The translations under genes and the position numbers were made by a program. DNA of 64,000 bases from Stenotrophomonas sp. 704A1 (lineage in GTDB: Bacteria > Pseudomonadota > Gammaproteobacteria > Xanthomonadales > Xanthomonadaceae). The stretch is taken from the NCBI RefSeq assembly GCF_030549525.1, contig NZ_CP130831.1, forward strand, positions 4,427,501 to 4,491,500, written 5' to 3'. Under the pieces are notes generated by a model. That model was not told the origin of the DNA. It worked only from the letters and a program-made list of their open reading frames with translations, and did no database searches. Shown here one piece after another: positions 25,314 through 35,495 of this stretch (position 1 is its first letter; each line of letters opens with the position of its first letter).

Positions 25314-25844
25314 ATGACCCCGCTGCGCCCCTTCCGCGACAAGATGCCCGTCCTCGGCGAGCGCGTGTACGTCGACCCGGCCTGCACGATCATCGGCGAT
25401 GTCGAACTGGCCGATGACGTGTCGGTGTGGCCGGGCACGGTCATCCGTGGCGACGTCAACCATGTCCGCATCGGCGCCCGCACCAACGTGCAGGACGGCA
25501 CCATCATCCACGTCAGCCACCACAGCCCGTACAACAAGGCCGGCTACCCGACCCTGATCGGCGAAGGCGTGACCGTCGGCCACGGCTGCATCATCCACGC
25601 CTGCAGCATCGGCGATTACAGCCTGATCGGCATGGGCGCCTGCATCCTCGATGGTGCCCGGGTCGAGCGCCACGGCTTCGTCGGCGCCGGTGCGGTGGTC
25701 GGTCCGGGCAAGGTGGTGGGCGAAGGGGAACTGTGGGTGGGCAACCCGGCCCGTCCCGTCCGTATGCTGAGCGACAGGGAAATCGAATCGCTGCACTACT
25801 CGGCCGACCACTACGTGCGGTTGAAGGCCGAGTACCTGGGCTGA
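25314..25844 (+). CDS. gamma-carbonic-anhydrase-like hexapeptide protein (YrdA/PaaY type)
   Basis: 176 aa from ATG 25314 (CTGGAGA upstream). This is a left-handed beta-helix of hexapeptide repeats (VWPGTVIRGDVNHVRIGART). The three zinc-ligand histidines sit where gamma-CAs have them: IIHVSHHSP, VTVGHGCIIHAC. A C-terminal helix carries SADHYVRLKAEY. Members are trimeric, often without measurable CA activity. Whether this one hydrates CO2 is unknown. Confidence 0.87.
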   Translation: MTPLRPFRDKMPVLGERVYVDPACTIIGDVELADDVSVWPGTVIRGDVNHVRIGARTNVQDGTIIHVSHHSPYNKAGYPTLIGEGVTVGHGCIIHACSIGDYSLIGMGACILDGARVERHGFVGAGAVVGPGKVVGEGELWVGNPARPVRMLSDREIESLHYSADHYVRLKAEYLG

Positions 25845-25909
25845 AGCCGCTTCGTCGGTCGCCGGGCTCTGCTACAGTCTGGGCCCGACCAGGAACCGTC
25901 GAGACCCCC

Positions 25910-25969
25910 ATGCCTGTGGCTGCACGCCGGAGAGGACTCCAGCGCCCACATCCGGGGCCATCGCTCTGA
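25910..25969 (+). CDS. possible 19-codon leader peptide before the RDD gene
   Basis: An ATG at 25910 opens 19 codons rich in Arg and Pro (MPVAARRRGLQRPHPGPSL). Its TGA overlaps the RDD gene ATG (TGATG at 25967-25971). The RDD start has no good ribosome site of its own, so coupled translation is plausible. It could also be chance in high-GC sequence. Confidence 0.3.
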   Translation: MPVAARRRGLQRPHPGPSL

Positions 25970-26658
25970 TGGCCACGCCAATGCTCGATACCTACCGCGA
26001 GGTGGTAACGCCGGAAGGCGTGCCGCTGCAGTTGCCCGCGGCCGGTCCGATGCCGCGTGCGCTGGCCTGGCTGATCGACGTGGGCGTGCGTTTCGGGGCG
26101 CTGACCGCGCTGTCCATTCCGCTGGCCCTGCTCGACGAGTTCGGCCGTGGCCTGTACCTGGCGCTGATGTTCCTGCTGATGTGGGCCTACCCCATCGTCT
26201 GCGAAGCGCTGTGGGGCTGCACCCTGGGCAAGCGCGTGCTCGGTCTGCGCGTGCTGGCGCAGGACGGCGCGCCGGTGGGCTGGATGGCCTCGATCACCCG
26301 CAACCTGCTGCGTACCGTGGACATGCTGCCGTTCGGGTATGCCCTCGGCCTGGTCACCAGTCTGTTCGACCCCCATGGACGCCGACTGGGTGACCTGGTG
26401 GCCGGCACGATGGTGGTGCATGCACCGCTGCACTACCTGGCACCGCCGGCCACCATCGACAGCGTGATGGCCCCGCCGCAGCCGCTGCGCCCGGAAGAGC
26501 AGGCCGCGGTGATGGCCTTCGCCGAACGTGCGCCGCGGCTGTCGCCCGCGCGCCAGCAGGAACTGGCCACGCTTGCCGAGCCGCTGACCCGCGCGTCCGG
26601 CCAGGTCGGCGTGCTGCGCCTGTACGCCATGGCCAACTGGCTGCTGGGCCGGCGATGA
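25969..26658 (+). CDS. RDD-family membrane protein
   Basis: 229 aa. The RDD domain covers about residues 25-155, with the Arg near the start of TM1 (RALAWLIDVGVRF), TLGKRVLGLRVL and the Asp pair in FDPHGRRLGDLVAG; three to four membrane segments are visible. A soluble tail rich in Ala, Glu and Arg follows. It is the first gene of a six-gene operon with SpoIIM, DUF4129, DUF4350, MoxR and DUF58, each overlapping the next. Confidence 0.85.
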   Translation: MATPMLDTYREVVTPEGVPLQLPAAGPMPRALAWLIDVGVRFGALTALSIPLALLDEFGRGLYLALMFLLMWAYPIVCEALWGCTLGKRVLGLRVLAQDGAPVGWMASITRNLLRTVDMLPFGYALGLVTSLFDPHGRRLGDLVAGTMVVHAPLHYLAPPATIDSVMAPPQPLRPEEQAAVMAFAERAPRLSPARQQELATLAEPLTRASGQVGVLRLYAMANWLLGRR

Positions 26659-27647
26659 AGCAGGAACAGTTCGTCGCGCGCCATCAGCAGGAATGGCATG
26701 ACCTGGAGCAATGGCTGCAGCACCGCGCGGGTGCCTCGCGCCGGCGCCGGCGCGCGCCGGGCGCGGACGAGGCCGGCGATACCAGCTTCCCGCAGCGCTA
26801 CCGGCGGCTGTGCCAGCAGTTGGCGCTGGCCCGCGAGCGCGGCTACAGCCCGCAGCTGGTGCAGCGCCTGCAGCAGCTGATGCAGCGCGGACACGGCGTG
26901 CTGTACCGCACGCCACCCACGCGCTGGCGCCGTGCCCTCGAGTTCCTTGTCGCCGACTTCCCGCTGCTGGTGCGCAGCCAGGCGCGCAGCATGTGGGCGG
27001 CGCTGGCGATGTTCGCGGCGCCGGCGCTGGCCTGCTTCGTGCTGGTCCAGCTGTATCCGGACGCCATCCATCTGTTGATGGACAACGGCCAGATCGCCGA
27101 GATGGAGCGCATGTACGACCCATCGGCCGAACGGCTGGGCCGCGACAGCGGCACCGACTGGATGATGTTCGGCTACTACATCATGAACAACATCAGCATC
27201 GCCCTGCGCACGTTTGCCAGCGGCCTGCTGGCCGGGCTGGGCACGCTGCTGGTGCTGCTGTTCAACGGCATCACCATCGGCGCGGTCGCCGGCCACCTGC
27301 AGCACGTCGGTCACGGGGGGCCGTTCTGGCGCTTCGTGGTCGGCCACGGCGCATTCGAACTGACCGCGATCGTGATTGCCGGCGGCGCCGGCCTGCAGCT
27401 GGGCATGAAGCTGCTGGCCCCGGGCCGCCGCCGGCGCCTGGACGCGCTGGTCGAAGGCGGTCGCATCGGCGCACGGCTGTGCCTCGGCGTGGCGTTCATG
27501 CTGCTGCTGGCCGCGTTCGTGGAAGCCTTCTGGTCGTCCATCGCCGAGATCCCGGCGTGGCTGAAGTTCAGCGTCGCCGGCGTGTTGTGGAGCGGCGTGC
27601 TGCTGTGGCTGTGGCGCGGTGGACGTGGAGCCGGCCATGCGGATTGA
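26655..27647 (+). CDS. SpoIIM/DUF95-family membrane protein
   Basis: 330 aa, overlapping the RDD gene by ATGA. About 100 polar residues (FVARHQQEWHDLEQWL and an Arg-rich stretch) precede five or more membrane helices. The SpoIIM core MNNISIALRTFASGLLAGLG, LFNGITIGAV and GHGAFELTAIVIAGGAGL is clear. SpoIIM acts in peptidoglycan remodelling during Bacillus sporulation; this non-sporulating organism uses the family in the MoxR cluster, where its role is not known. Confidence 0.86.
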   Translation: MKQEQFVARHQQEWHDLEQWLQHRAGASRRRRRAPGADEAGDTSFPQRYRRLCQQLALARERGYSPQLVQRLQQLMQRGHGVLYRTPPTRWRRALEFLVADFPLLVRSQARSMWAALAMFAAPALACFVLVQLYPDAIHLLMDNGQIAEMERMYDPSAERLGRDSGTDWMMFGYYIMNNISIALRTFASGLLAGLGTLLVLLFNGITIGAVAGHLQHVGHGGPFWRFVVGHGAFELTAIVIAGGAGLQLGMKLLAPGRRRRLDALVEGGRIGARLCLGVAFMLLLAAFVEAFWSSIAEIPAWLKFSVAGVLWSGVLLWLWRGGRGAGHAD

Positions 27648-29253
27648 CCATCTGGACGTGGTCCTGCGCGCACGCAGCGGCTGGGAAGCGATGGAGCTGG
27701 GCAGCGCCCTCGCCCGTCGCCATGCACGCGCGGTGTGGGGCAGCTGGCTGCTGGCCAGTGCGCCGCTGTTCGTGCTGTTCAACGCGCTGGCCGGATGGCT
27801 GGATGCCTACGGCTGGGCCTTGCTGGCGATGTGGTGGTGCAAGCCGTTGTTCGAGCGTGCCCCGCTGTACGTGCTGTCGCGCGGCATCTTCGGCGAACGG
27901 GTCGGCCCGCTCGCGGCGCTGCGCGCGCAGCGGCACTGGGGTGGCAGCGGGTTCTGGGGTTACCTGGGCTGGCGCCGCTTCAGCGGCCTGCGCAGCCTGT
28001 GCCTGCCGGTCAACCTGCTGGAGGGCAACGCGCCGGCCCAGCGCGGCCCGCGCCGCCGGGCGGTCGCTGCCGGAGCCGCCGGCCCTGCTCTGGTGCTGGC
28101 CTTCATCTGCCTGCTGTTCGAGCTGGTGCTGGTGGTGGGCGCCATCGCCGCCGTCTTCCTCTTCATTCCGCTGGACCTGCTGCCCGAATCCTGGCGCGCG
28201 GCCTGGGCCATGGTCAGCGTCGACATGCCGGGGTGGGCCAAGCTCGGCCTCAACCTGCTGTGCTGGCTGGCCGCGGCGCTGATCGGTCCGTTCTACGTCG
28301 GCGCCGGCTTTGGCCTGTACTTGAACCGCCGTACGCAGATGGAAGCCTGGGATGTGGAGATCGCCCTGCGCCGCCTGCGCGAACGCCTGTTGCCGGTCGC
28401 ATCGTCGCTGCTCGTGCTGCTGTGCCTGACACTGCCGCTGGCACCGGCGCAGGCACAGGACACCTTCCCTGCCGCCAGCGGAACCGACGCGGACACGACC
28501 GACGCAGCGGACGACACGGATGCCGACACCGCCACGGCCGAGAACGACCCGGCCAACACGCCCGCGGTGATCTTCGGCGACCGCGCGGTGGACACTGCCG
28601 GTTTCCGCCAGGCGGTGAACCGCGCCTACGAAGACCCGCTGCAGCGGCCGGTGCGTGAGATCACGCGGTGGAAGGCCATTGAAGACGGCACGGAAAAGAA
28701 GGACGGGAAGAAGGAACTGAAGAAGGACAGCACGGCCAGCAGCGACCGGCGCGCGCGCCGCAGTGGCCAGCTCTGGCTGGCGCGCCTGGCCGAATGGGGC
28801 CTGTGGGGCCTGCTCGGGGTGCTGGTGCTGGTCCTGCTGCTGAGCGCGCGGCTGTGGCTGCCGTGGCTGCGCGGGTCGGGCCGGCGCAAGGCAGCCACGG
28901 CACCGACGGTCAGCGAAGAACGGGTGGAGCTGCCGGTGGTGCTGCCGCCGGACGTAGCCACCCAGGCCGGGCTGCTGTGGGATCAGGGGCGCCCGCGGCA
29001 GGCCCTGGCCCTGCTCTACCGCGCCAGCGTCCGCACCCTGGTCGAGCGCACCGGCATCGTATTGCCGCCGGGTGCCACCGAAGCACAGTGCCTGCGCGCG
29101 TCACGACGCCTGCCCGACGCCGGCGACCGTGAACTGTTCGCGCGCATCGTGCGCATGTGGCAGTACGCGGCCTACGGTGGCCGCCTGCCGGTTCGCGATG
29201 ACTTCGATGCGCTGGCCACGGCGCTGCGCCAGCAGTTCGGGTGGCAGGCATGA
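27637..29253 (+). CDS. DUF4129-containing membrane protein
   Basis: 538 aa from ATG 27637, overlapping the SpoIIM gene by 11 bases. The N-terminal half has about five membrane segments. A low-complexity Asp/Thr/Ala stretch and a Lys/Glu-rich stretch (about residues 285-370) surround a periplasmic-looking region, one more helix follows (LWGLLGVLVLVLLLSARLWL), and the C-terminal DUF4129 domain (ALALLYRASVRTLVERTGIV, then AYGGRLP) is cytoplasmic. Function unknown; the domain is a regular companion of MoxR/DUF58. Confidence 0.8.
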   Translation: MRIDHLDVVLRARSGWEAMELGSALARRHARAVWGSWLLASAPLFVLFNALAGWLDAYGWALLAMWWCKPLFERAPLYVLSRGIFGERVGPLAALRAQRHWGGSGFWGYLGWRRFSGLRSLCLPVNLLEGNAPAQRGPRRRAVAAGAAGPALVLAFICLLFELVLVVGAIAAVFLFIPLDLLPESWRAAWAMVSVDMPGWAKLGLNLLCWLAAALIGPFYVGAGFGLYLNRRTQMEAWDVEIALRRLRERLLPVASSLLVLLCLTLPLAPAQAQDTFPAASGTDADTTDAADDTDADTATAENDPANTPAVIFGDRAVDTAGFRQAVNRAYEDPLQRPVREITRWKAIEDGTEKKDGKKELKKDSTASSDRRARRSGQLWLARLAEWGLWGLLGVLVLVLLLSARLWLPWLRGSGRRKAATAPTVSEERVELPVVLPPDVATQAGLLWDQGRPRQALALLYRASVRTLVERTGIVLPPGATEAQCLRASRRLPDAGDRELFARIVRMWQYAAYGGRLPVRDDFDALATALRQQFGWQA

Positions 29254-30436
29254 GCCCGCGGCTGTTCTGGTCGCTGCTGCTGGGGGCACTGGTCCTGCTC
29301 GGGGTGCCACTGACGATCCTGTTCCTGCGCACCCACGAACGGGTGACCGAGACGCTGGTGCTGCCGCCCCGCGGCGAAGCCAGCTACAACCCGTTGTACG
29401 TGCTGGGCCAGGCACTGCGTGCCGACGGCATCGCGGTGCAGTCGCGGCAGCGGCTGGAGCTGGCGCAGATGCCGCTGGCCGCCACCGACACGCTGGTGCT
29501 GCTGCAGGACACGCGTGATCTGCCGCCGCGCACCGCGCAGGCGCTGCTGCAGTGGGTGGAAGGCGGTGGCCATCTGCTGGTGCGCACGCAGCCACCGGGC
29601 AAGGACGATGCCAGCAGCACGCAGGGCCCGCTGCTGGACCGCCTGGGCGTCGACAGCCTGTTCCACGACAGCGCGTGCCAGCCTTTCCACGTCGTTGATG
29701 ATCCCAGCCACGTGGAGTTCTGTGGCGGCCGCCGCTTCACCCTGGGCTTCGGCGCCAGTGCGCAGGCCGAACGGCGCTGGGGCGGCAGCGAAGGGCTGGT
29801 GTTCGCGCGCCTGCGGCATGGCAAGGGCCGCGTCGACGTACTGGCGGACATGGAGGTGATGCGCGGTGAGGGCGCTTCCGCGCTGATCAAGCGGCGCCCG
29901 GTCAGCGCCGATGCGGTGGCCCGCGACGGCCTGCATGATCTCTCGCATCGCGATCTGACCCGCCACCTGCTGGACCCGAACTACGGCCGCGGCACGGTCT
30001 GGCTGGTATACGGCGGTCGCCCGCCCTCGCTGGCGGCACGCATCTTCCATCAGGGCTGGCCGCTGTGGGCGCCCCTGCTGCTGGCGATCCTGGGCTGGCT
30101 GTGGGCGCGCTCGCAGCGCTTCGGCAGCCTGCTGCCTTCGCCGGCAGTCGAACGCCGCTCGCTGCTGGAACACGTGCGCGCCAGTGGCGAACTGCTGCTG
30201 CGTTTCGGCCACGGCGCGCGCCTGTACCACGCCGTGCAGGCGCTGTTCCTGCACCGGCTGCGGCTGCGCGCGCCGCTGGCTGCCGCGCTGGACGGCGACG
30301 CCCGCGACCAGGCCATCGCCGACCTGCTGGGGTGGCCCCGCAGCCGCGTCGGCAGTGCACTCACTCCACCGTCGCCCCATGATTCCTCCGCCCTGCGCGA
30401 GCGTATCCGCTTGCTGCTCCAGATGAGATCCCTGCT

Positions 30437-30440
<4 letters not shown>
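29250..30440 (+). CDS. DUF4350-containing membrane protein
   Basis: 396 aa with ATGA overlaps at both ends. An N-terminal anchor (LFWSLLLGALVLLGVPLTILFL) precedes the DUF4350 domain, with a Rossmann-like LVLLQDTRDLPPRTAQALLQWVEGGGHLLV segment and KGRVDVLADMEVM. A second helix lies near 270 (LWAPLLLAILGWLWA), followed by a cytoplasmic tail (RRSLLEHVRASGELL). Such proteins may sense a periplasmic ligand for the MoxR ATPase; that is inference. Confidence 0.82.
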
Positions 30441-31419
<979 letters not shown>

Positions 31420-31423
<4 letters not shown>

Positions 31424-32718
31424 GGCCGGCGCCGCTGCTGCTGGCGTTGCTGCTGGCCTGGGCTGCCCTGGGCGGGCTGGTGCTGGGCGGGCTGCTGCCA
31501 CGCTGGAGCTGGGTGCTGGCCGCACTGGCCATTGCCGTGCCTGCGTTGATGGATCTGTGGCGGCAGGCGCGGCGCGCATCGCCACAGGTGCAGCGCGAAC
31601 TGCCCGAAGCGCTGGCGCTGGGCGTGCGCCGCGACGCCGCGCTGCGGCTGCAGGCGGACGCGCCGATGACGGTGCAGGTGTTCGACCTGGTGCCCGGCGG
31701 CTGGCCGCTGCAATCGCTGCCGCAGCGCGTGCGCCTGCAGGCCGGCAGCGCCTCCACCGTGCACTATCACCTGCAGCCGCTGCAGCGCGGTCACTTCCGC
31801 TTCGAGGGCGTGCACCTCCGCATGCGCTCGCCGTGGCGCCTGTGGTGGCAGCAGCGCACGCTGCCGCCGGCGCTGGACGTACGCGTCTATCCGAACTTCG
31901 TGCCGCTCACCCGCTTCGCACTGTTCAGTGCCGACCAAGCCTCGCGGCTGGTGGGCGCGCACGTGAAGCGCCGCCGCGGCGAAGGCACCGATTTCCACCA
32001 GATGCGCGAATACCGCATCGGTGACAGCCTGCGCCAGCTCGACTGGAAGGCCACCGCACGCGCGCGCAAGCTGATCTCGCGCGAGTACCAGGACGAAAAG
32101 AACCAGCAACTGCTGCTGATGCTCGACAGCGGGCGGCGCATGCTGGCCAGCGAAGGCGGACTCTCGCACTTCGACCATGCCTTGAATGCCTCGCTGGTGG
32201 TGGCCTACCTGGCGCTGCGCCAGGGCGATGCCGCCGGCCTGTTCGCCGCCGGTGGCGAACGCCGCTGGGTGGCGCCACAACGCGGCATGGGCACCGTGGA
32301 GCACCTGCTGCGCGCCAGCTATGACCTGCAGCCACGCGCGGTGGCCACCGATTACCTGGCCGCCGCCACCGAAGTGTCGCTGCGCCAGCGCCGGCGTGCG
32401 CTGGTGATGCTGGTCAGCAACGTGCGCGATGAAGACATCGAGGATCTGCTGGCGGCCGTGCGCCTGCTGCAACGACGCCACCTGGTGTGCGTGGCCAGCC
32501 TGCGCGAACGCGAGCTGGAGGGCGCGCTCGACGGCGAGATACAGACGGTGGAAGAGGCGGCGCAGGCCGGCGCCGCGGCACTGTACCTGCAGCAGCGGAC
32601 GCAGGCGCACGACGCGCTGCGCGCCGAGAAGGTGATGGTGCTGGACGTGACCGCCGACGCCCTGCCCGCCGCGCTGGTGGAGCGCTACCTGGCGGTGAAG
32701 CGCGAAGGTCTGCTGTAA
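31420..32718 (+). CDS. DUF58-family protein, partner of the MoxR ATPase
   Basis: 432 aa. Two N-terminal membrane helices, then a beta-rich region, then the DUF58 core: RRGEGTDFHQMREYRIGDSL, RQLDWKATARARKLISREY and LLLMLDSGRRM, the last a VWA-like strand with a degenerate metal site. It ends the six-gene operon and is followed by a SMAG palindrome. The biological target of the complex is not known. Confidence 0.9.
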
Positions 32719-32721
32719 GCG

Positions 32722-32765
32722 GTAGCCGCGACCGCTGCGCTCGCCGGGCATGGCCCGGCGCTACC
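32722..32765. repeat. SMAG-type palindrome after the DUF58 gene
   Basis: gtag, ctgcgctcgccgggcatggc and ccggcgctac, 4 bases after the DUF58 stop and before the convergent zinc-ribbon gene. Confidence 0.75.
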
Positions 32766-32798
32766 GATGCACGCGCCGCGGGCTCCCGGGGCCGGGCG

Positions 32799-33449
32799 CT
32801 ATCCGTGCAACAGCCGCCGTTGCAACCGCTCCAGCGAGCGCTGCAGCAGCACCCGGTTGCGCGCCAGCTTCATCCACTGCGGCAGCCGCGAGAACATCGA
32901 ACGATGATGCCCGCTGCTTTCGCGCAGCGTGGCCATGGCGTAATCGTGCAGCGCCTGCAGGTGCTCGGCGTTGTACGCCCACAGCAGGCCTGCGCGGGTG
33001 GGCTCCACCAGGTACAGCGGCAGGCCGAAATGCGGATCGGCTGGCTCGGCATCCCGCAACGGGGCGGCGCTGACCTTCACCTCACTGCTGCGCCCGCACT
33101 GCGCGCACCTGGCTGGCAGCGCTTCGGGCACGGGGAGGGACGCGGCAGGCCGCCGCTGATGCACGCGTACCCATTGGTGGCCACAGTAGCCGCACGGGCG
33201 GCGGCCATCGATACGCACCGCGCCCACCCAGGCTCCGCTGTCCAGCACTGCGCTGCAGCCGGTGCAACGGAAGCGCGCGGTCCAGCGATAGGGCTGCCAG
33301 CTGGCAAGCACCCACCCCGGTGCAGCGCAGCGGTGACAGCGCACAGCCACACGCCCGGCGAAGGCATGCAGCCCGCTGCCATCATCAACGTGCCGCCCCG
33401 CCGCCGGCGTGGCTCGCCCGCGACGGCGCAGCGGGCGGCGCAGGGCCAT
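32799..33449 (-). CDS. zinc-ribbon protein of unknown function
   Basis: 216 aa starting in an ATGA overlap with the ygiC-like gene. Four CxxC pairs (CHRC, CTGC, CGYC, CAQC) arranged at about 38, 62, 86 and 115 suggest two zinc ribbons. The C-terminal half is helical (GLLWAYNAEHLQALHDYAMA, then an Arg-rich end). I do not recognise a named family. Coupling to the ATP-grasp gene suggests a shared job. Confidence 0.6.
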   Translation of the reverse strand: MALRRPLRRRGRATPAAGRHVDDGSGLHAFAGRVAVRCHRCAAPGWVLASWQPYRWTARFRCTGCSAVLDSGAWVGAVRIDGRRPCGYCGHQWVRVHQRRPAASLPVPEALPARCAQCGRSSEVKVSAAPLRDAEPADPHFGLPLYLVEPTRAGLLWAYNAEHLQALHDYAMATLRESSGHHRSMFSRLPQWMKLARNRVLLQRSLERLQRRLLHG

Positions 33450-34627
33450 CAGACGTAGATCCGCGTCGGCGCCTCGTCGACGATCGCGTGTGGCACGAAG
33501 CGCGCGCTGTCACGGGTGATCGCGCTGTCGTCTTCGCGGATGCCGATGCCGCAGGCGTGGTCACCCACCACCCAGCTGCCGATCAGTGGGTAGCCGCCGT
33601 CGAAGCGGGTGAGCGGGTGCGCGCGCTGGATGATGGCCGGGCCGTCATAGGGCCCGTCGCTGCGCTGGGTACTGCCATCGGCCAGGTGCATCTCGATGTT
33701 GGCGCCTTCGCGCGAGAACAGCGGCTTGCGCACCCAGCCCGAGGCCAGCGTGCTGCCGTCGTCGAAGTGCGCTTCCAGCAGGTTCGGATGGCCGACGTTG
33801 CGCTGCCACAGCAGTGGCAGGATGCCCTTGTTGCTCAGCACCGCCTTCCACGCCGGTTCCAGCAGCTGCACGCCCGAGCCCGGCAGCGCGCGGCCGAATT
33901 CCTCGGCCATCAGGTCTTCCAGCGGGTACAGCTTGAACAGCGTGCCGATCACCGAATCATCCAGCGCGGTGAAGCGGCCGTCCTCGGACAGGCCGATGTC
34001 CTCGATGGCGATGGCCTGGCCGTGCAGGCCGGCCTGCGCGGCGCAGTCACGCAGGTAGTCGACGGTGCCGCGATCCTCTTCCGAGCTGCCCACCGCGCTG
34101 AAGTACAGCGGCGGAGGCAGCTGCCCGGCCAGTGCGCCGAAGCGCTCCACCAGCGCCTCATGGATGGCGTTGAACTGGTCGGCGTGCTGCGGCAGGCGGC
34201 CGGCGTTGCGCTGGTCCTCCAGCCACTGCCACTGGAAGAAGCTGGCCTCGAACAGGGAGGTCGGCGTGTCGTAGTTCAGTTCGTACAGCTTGGCCGGGCC
34301 GCTGCCGTCATAGGCCAGGTCCAGGCGCCCGTACAGGTGCGGCTGGCGCTGACGCCAGCTGTCGGCAATCCAGTCGCGGTAATGGGCGGGGATCGCCAGC
34401 TGGTCCATCAGGCGCTCGCTGGCGATCACATCGCCAACAAGATCCAGCGCCATCTGGTGCAGCTCGGCGCTGGGGTCTTCGATGTCCTGTTCGATCTGGC
34501 GCAGGGTGAACGCGTAGTACGCGCGTTCATCCCAGTACGGCTGGCCGTCGATGGTGTGGAAGCGGAAACCGGCTTCCTCCGCGCGCGCCCGCCACTGGGC
34601 GCGCTCGGCAATACGGATACGTTGCAT
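33449..34627 (-). CDS. glutathionylspermidine-synthase-like ATP-grasp protein (YgiC/YjfC family)
   Basis: 392 aa, covering only the synthetase half of GspS without the amidase domain. Signatures include YWDERAYYAFTL, LYGRLDLAYDGSGPAKLYEL (ATP-grasp metal region), EDLMAEEFGRAL, LLPLLWQRNVGHPNLLEAHF and GPYDGPAIIQR. Members form an amide bond at ATP cost; the substrates of YgiC are not known. The gene upstream (DUF1190) is the partner seen in E. coli ygiB-ygiC, seven bases apart here. Confidence 0.88.
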   Translation of the reverse strand: MQRIRIAERAQWRARAEEAGFRFHTIDGQPYWDERAYYAFTLRQIEQDIEDPSAELHQMALDLVGDVIASERLMDQLAIPAHYRDWIADSWRQRQPHLYGRLDLAYDGSGPAKLYELNYDTPTSLFEASFFQWQWLEDQRNAGRLPQHADQFNAIHEALVERFGALAGQLPPPLYFSAVGSSEEDRGTVDYLRDCAAQAGLHGQAIAIEDIGLSEDGRFTALDDSVIGTLFKLYPLEDLMAEEFGRALPGSGVQLLEPAWKAVLSNKGILPLLWQRNVGHPNLLEAHFDDGSTLASGWVRKPLFSREGANIEMHLADGSTQRSDGPYDGPAIIQRAHPLTRFDGGYPLIGSWVVGDHACGIGIREDDSAITRDSARFVPHAIVDEAPTRIYV

Positions 34628-34634
34628 GGGTCGC

Positions 34635-35204
34635 TCAGCCGCCGATGCTGCTGCCGCTGCGGCGTGCGCTGGTGCTGCCGAAGCCGCTGCGGCTGGCGGT
34701 CACCGCACGGTTCGGCTCGCTGGTGACCGGCGCCAGGCCGGCCTTGCCGGCGCCGATGCCACTGGCGGTGTTCAGGCCACCGGTACCGCCCGGCGCCGGG
34801 CGCGCCCAACCGGCGCTCTTGTCCTGGTACGCCGGTGCCGACGCCGGCGCCTGCGGGGCCAGGCCACCGCGGTTGCTCAGCATCTGCGACATGAAGAAAC
34901 CCATCATCATCGGACCGATGAAGGAGGTACCGGCCGAGGTGTGCTGCTGCACGCACTGCTCAGGCTTGTAATCCTTCTCGCAGGCTTCCTTGCTGGCGTA
35001 CTTCGGCGCCGCATCGGCGGCCTGCTTCTGCGCTTCGGCAAAGGCGTTGCGGCACGAGGACGGATCGCCGGTCGCCTCGGTACAGGCTTCCACCGAGGTG
35101 TACAGACCTTCCTGCACCTGCACCTGTTCGTCCTTCTGGCAGGCGGTGAACAGCAGGGGGGCGGCGCTCATCAACAGCAGCGCGGTGGTGCGGGAACGCT
35201 TCAT
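34635..35204 (-). CDS. DUF1190 lipoprotein (YgiB family)
   Basis: 189 aa from ATG 35204 (GAGG about eight bases upstream); the open frame before it runs into the SMAG repeats. Lipobox LLFTAC. The middle has paired cysteines in CTEATGDPSSCRNAF and CEKDYKPEQC, matching DUF1190. The C-terminus is Gly/Ala/Ser-rich and basic (SGFGSTSARRSGSSIGG). It is exported and anchored; in this family it is linked with the YgiC ligase. Confidence 0.82.
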   Translation of the reverse strand: MKRSRTTALLLMSAAPLLFTACQKDEQVQVQEGLYTSVEACTEATGDPSSCRNAFAEAQKQAADAAPKYASKEACEKDYKPEQCVQQHTSAGTSFIGPMMMGFFMSQMLSNRGGLAPQAPASAPAYQDKSAGWARPAPGGTGGLNTASGIGAGKAGLAPVTSEPNRAVTASRSGFGSTSARRSGSSIGG

Positions 35205-35280
35205 GGCGTCATGCCTCGGAGTCGGATCAATGCCCCAATGATGCCAAATCCCGGCCATCAACCGGAATCGGCAAAGTGGG

Positions 35281-35304
35281 AAAGATGAACGGACTTTCAT
35301 CTTT
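35281..35304. other. 9-bp perfect inverted repeat upstream of the DUF1190 gene
   Basis: aaagatgaa (35281-35289) and ttcatcttt (35296-35304) are separated by six bases, about 77 bases before the DUF1190 start and before the SMAG repeats. This AT-rich dyad in GC-rich surroundings is a plausible operator or a small hairpin. Confidence 0.4.
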
Positions 35305-35314
35305 GCCGCCCCCG

Positions 35315-35404
35315 GTAGACCCGGGCCATGCCCGGCGAGCGCAGCGGCGGCGTCGCGACGGGGCGGGCGCGTCCGGATCCCGCCGGACATGGTCCGGCGC
35401 TACC
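35315..35404. repeat. SMAG palindrome dimer between the DUF1190 and ilvD genes
   Basis: Unit one (gtagacccgggccatgcccg) and inverted unit two (gccggacatggtccggcgct ending in ac) flank a GC-rich spacer. It lies in the 291-bp divergent gap between the DUF1190 gene and ilvD. The gap otherwise holds only the 9-bp dyad at 35281-35304. Confidence 0.8.
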
Positions 35405-35495
35405 GCACTGCGGCCCGGTGGTTGCAGCAGCAACCGAAAAAATTGGCCATGATCGGGCGACCCCCACGTTGTACGGCCCGCCCGTTCCGCCAGCC

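Noticed and set aside
25910..25968. Possible riboswitch suggested by cgccggagaggactcc upstream of the RDD gene
   Set aside because: The ggagag stretch recalls a glycine aptamer, but the paired core and the second conserved block are absent, and the gene has no glycine role.
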